NCBI GenBank assembly: GCA_019686135.1
Contig: JADGHL010000046.1
Location: 1-33,940, forward strand
Source: Myxococcaceae bacterium
GTDB taxonomy: Bacteria; Myxococcota; Myxococcia; Myxococcales; Myxococcaceae
DNA: 33,940 nucleotides
Direction: 5' to 3'
The translations under genes were made by a program, and so were the position numbers. Positions 32,086 to 33,940 of this stretch are shown here, piece after piece; the stretch's first letter is position 1; each line of letters begins with the position of its first letter. Under the pieces are notes generated by a model, which did no database searches, had not been told where the DNA came from, and saw only the letters and a list, made by a program, of their open reading frames with translations.

Positions 32086-33302
32086 GAACGCGCCCCGTCC
32101 TCGCTGCGCTGTGCTGCGCGATCCTCTCCGCGTGCCCGTCCGACACGCTGGAGACGCCCGAGCTCGTCTATGAGCTCGACACGCACTGGCCGTCGCGTTC
32201 CTCCTATCCGGGGGTCGGCGACGGGCGGATCCTCGTCACCAACAGCGGGGAGGATTCGGTCAGCCTTTTCGATATCACGCGGGTCGGCCAATCGGAGGTA
32301 CCGGAGCTGGCGCGCGTGCCGATCGGGCTGCTCCCTCCCGAGCTGGAGGGCGTCCACCACGCGGCGATCGCCCCGTCCGGCGACGTCTATTTCATCGGGA
32401 TCTCCAACTACGCGCCCGGGAGCGGGTCGGGACCGCACGGCGCGCACGGGACGGGGACCGCGGATGGCCACGTGTTGGAGATCCGCGCCGAGGACAACGT
32501 GCGCATCGGGGAGGTGCGCGTGGACCGCAACCCGGGCGACCTCGTGGTCACGCCCGACGGGAAGCGCCTCCTCGTCACGCACTACGACCAGCTGTTGATC
32601 AACGAGGTGCAGGCGGCGGGCGGGACGGTCCGGGAGATGGACTCGCGGCTGGCGATCATCGACGTCGCCACGCTGACGCGGGAGGCGATGGTGCCCGCCT
32701 GTCCCGCCGCGCACGGCGTGGTGGTCACCGCCGACAACGCGCGCGCCTTCATGGCCTGTTCTTCGGACGAGGTGGCGGTGGTGGATCTGCTTTCCGGAGA
32801 TCATCCGGTGGTGCGGATCCCGCTCACCGCCAACGCGGGCGATCCGACCGTCAGCACGCACCTGCCGTATGCGGTGGCGCTCTCGCCGGACGAAGAGACG
32901 CTCTGGGTGTCGTGCCTCGACGGCAAGGACGTCCACGCGGTAGACGTGGCCACGCTGAAGGCGGATGCCAATCGCCGCGTGGCGGTGCCGGGCGCGGCCG
33001 GGTTCGCGCTGTTCAGCACCGACGGCACGCTGCTCTACGTCCCCCACCAGTCGCCCGATGGAATTGCCGTGGTGGAGACCGCGACCGGAACGCTTTTGCG
33101 CGACCTGCCCCTGGCTGGCTGCGTGCGGCCGCATCAGATCGCCCCGGCGAAAGACGAACGCCACGCGCTGGTCGTGTGCGAGGGCGATCACGTGGGCCCC
33201 GGCGCGCTGGTCGTGCTCGACCTGTCGGACGAGAGCGTGGTGAGCACGACTTCGGTGGGCGTGTTCCCGGACTTCGCCGGCGTCATCCGGAGGGCGCCAT
33301 GA
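32082..33302 (+). CDS. YncE-like beta-propeller lipoprotein
   Basis: A 406-residue lipoprotein with signal MRTRPVLAALCCAILSAC (lipid Cys18). The rest is a repeated YVTN/YncE-type propeller: RILVTNSGEDSVSLFDI, HHAAIAPSGDVYFIGISNY, GDLVVTPDGKRLLVTHYDQ, HGVVVTADNARAFMACSSDEVAVVDL, YAVALSPDEETLWVSCLDGKDVHAVDV, HQIAPAKDERHALVVCEGD. Such lipoproteins are often found beside c-type cytochromes, as here. The start has no Shine-Dalgarno sequence but overlaps the preceding stop (ATGA), and its own stop overlaps the cytochrome start in the same way. Ligand or enzymatic role unknown. Confidence 0.87.
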   Translation: MRTRPVLAALCCAILSACPSDTLETPELVYELDTHWPSRSSYPGVGDGRILVTNSGEDSVSLFDITRVGQSEVPELARVPIGLLPPELEGVHHAAIAPSGDVYFIGISNYAPGSGSGPHGAHGTGTADGHVLEIRAEDNVRIGEVRVDRNPGDLVVTPDGKRLLVTHYDQLLINEVQAAGGTVREMDSRLAIIDVATLTREAMVPACPAAHGVVVTADNARAFMACSSDEVAVVDLLSGDHPVVRIPLTANAGDPTVSTHLPYAVALSPDEETLWVSCLDGKDVHAVDVATLKADANRRVAVPGAAGFALFSTDGTLLYVPHQSPDGIAVVETATGTLLRDLPLAGCVRPHQIAPAKDERHALVVCEGDHVGPGALVVLDLSDESVVSTTSVGVFPDFAGVIRRAP

Positions 33303-33940
33303 GGAGAGAGACGCGCGCGCTCGGGCTCCTCTGCGCTGCGGCCGCCGTGTTGTGCGGCTGCCCGGGCGGACCGGTGCCGGCGAAGGAGTTCGGCGAGCAG
33401 CTCTTCAACGACGCGCGCTTCGCCGACAGCCAGTTCAACGCCTTCTCCTGCGCGACCTGTCACTCGGTCCGCCCCGAGGGCGATCCGGATCGGATCCTCT
33501 CCGGGCACACGCTCTACGACGTCACCGCGCGGCCGTCGTTCTGGGGCGGCCAGGAGACACGGCTCATCGACGCCGCCAGCTTCTGCTTCGTGTACTTCAT
33601 GCGCGGGCGCGGGCCGCTGGATCCGGACGATCCGAAGAGCAAGGCGCTCTATGAGTATCTGCACTCGATCAGCCCGGACGAGGAGGCCGGCGCTCCGGCG
33701 CTTCCGTTCACGGTGGTGACGGACATCGTGGATGTGCCGAAAGGAGACGCCGCGCGTGGCGCGACTGTGTACGCGCAGGCCTGCCGGTCGTGTCACGGCG
33801 AGCTGCACAGCGCGAACGGGCGGCTCACCGATCGCGCGTCGCGGCTGCCGGAGATCACCGAGACCTATCCGACGACCTTCCCCGGTGTGAACCCGCGGCT
33901 GGTGATCATCGAGAAGATCCGCCACGGGCAGTTCTTCGGG
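33299..33940 (+). CDS. Di-haem cytochrome c lipoprotein, partial
   Basis: The first 214 residues are in the window; the gene runs off the right edge. Signal and lipobox end AVLCGC (lipid Cys21). Two covalent haem sites are visible: CATCH (C51, C54, H55) and CRSCH (C162, C165, H166). The region between them (GHTLYDVTARPSFWGGQETRLIDA) resembles di-haem peroxidase/MauG-type or di-haem oxidoreductase proteins, in which the two haems sit in separate domains. Electron transfer at the outer side of the membrane is expected. GGAGGG precedes the ATG, which also overlaps the previous stop codon. Confidence 0.85.
   Translation, partial: MRRETRALGLLCAAAAVLCGCPGGPVPAKEFGEQLFNDARFADSQFNAFSCATCHSVRPEGDPDRILSGHTLYDVTARPSFWGGQETRLIDAASFCFVYFMRGRGPLDPDDPKSKALYEYLHSISPDEEAGAPALPFTVVTDIVDVPKGDAARGATVYAQACRSCHGELHSANGRLTDRASRLPEITETYPTTFPGVNPRLVIIEKIRHGQFFG

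Overview
The window is very GC-rich, with dense, mostly co-oriented genes, many GTG starts and long spurious antisense ORFs. Several features point to a Myxococcota bacterium (order Myxococcales or a relative): a Ser/Thr protein kinase with a C-terminal PEGA domain, Cys-rich lipoproteins, Asp-box (BNR) propeller proteins with MYXO-CTERM-type tails, and a Gld-like ABC transporter cluster with a DUF4340 protein. The genus cannot be named from the sequence. No rRNA, tRNA, CRISPR array, insertion sequence or prophage was seen.

Layout. (1) 1-2590, minus: a GTG-started type IA topoisomerase (topoisomerase III type). Its reading frame stays open through an array of 30-bp repeats and runs off the left edge. 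(2) 2769-4249, plus: a TetR regulator with a palindrome at its start, then two damaged genes, a small membrane-protein remnant and a SAM methyltransferase with an internal deletion and frameshift. (3) 4222-7712, minus: a regulator with two TetR-type helix-turn-helix modules, translationally coupled to a rifampicin-phosphotransferase-like (PEP-synthase family) enzyme. A YeaE-like aldo/keto reductase (7861-8694) is divergent from it. (4) 8713-13809, minus: ABC ATPase, ABC-2 permease, GldG-like protein and DUF4340 protein, an apparent operon with a recognisable promoter. (5) 14318-17456, minus: Ser/Thr kinase, YbaK-type deacylase and an outer-membrane beta-barrel protein with a terminator. (6) 17643-21696: a 43-cysteine lipoprotein and a thioredoxin-like lipoprotein on minus. 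Divergent from them are a TlpA-like lipoprotein and a DUF6029-type outer-membrane protein on plus. (7) 21760-26250: pirin, then on minus a hypothetical protein, an orphan membrane sensor kinase and a small TPR-like protein. (8) 26400 to the right edge, plus: a tightly coupled operon of exported proteins. It encodes a BNR propeller fused in frame to an EGF/PPC-repeat lipoprotein, a second BNR propeller with a clear MYXO-CTERM tail, two lipoproteins (one a YncE-like propeller) and a di-haem cytochrome c lipoprotein cut by the window end.

The best candidates for something undescribed are four. The first is the right-hand operon, in which every product is exported and four successive junctions are ATGA overlaps, with an in-frame fusion across an internal MYXO-CTERM-like signal. 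The second is the topoisomerase with a long Ser/Gln-rich decapeptide-repeat tail. The third is the two-HTH TetR regulator coupled to a rifampicin-phosphotransferase-like enzyme. The fourth is a TetR locus with a duplicated operator-like sequence followed by decaying target genes.
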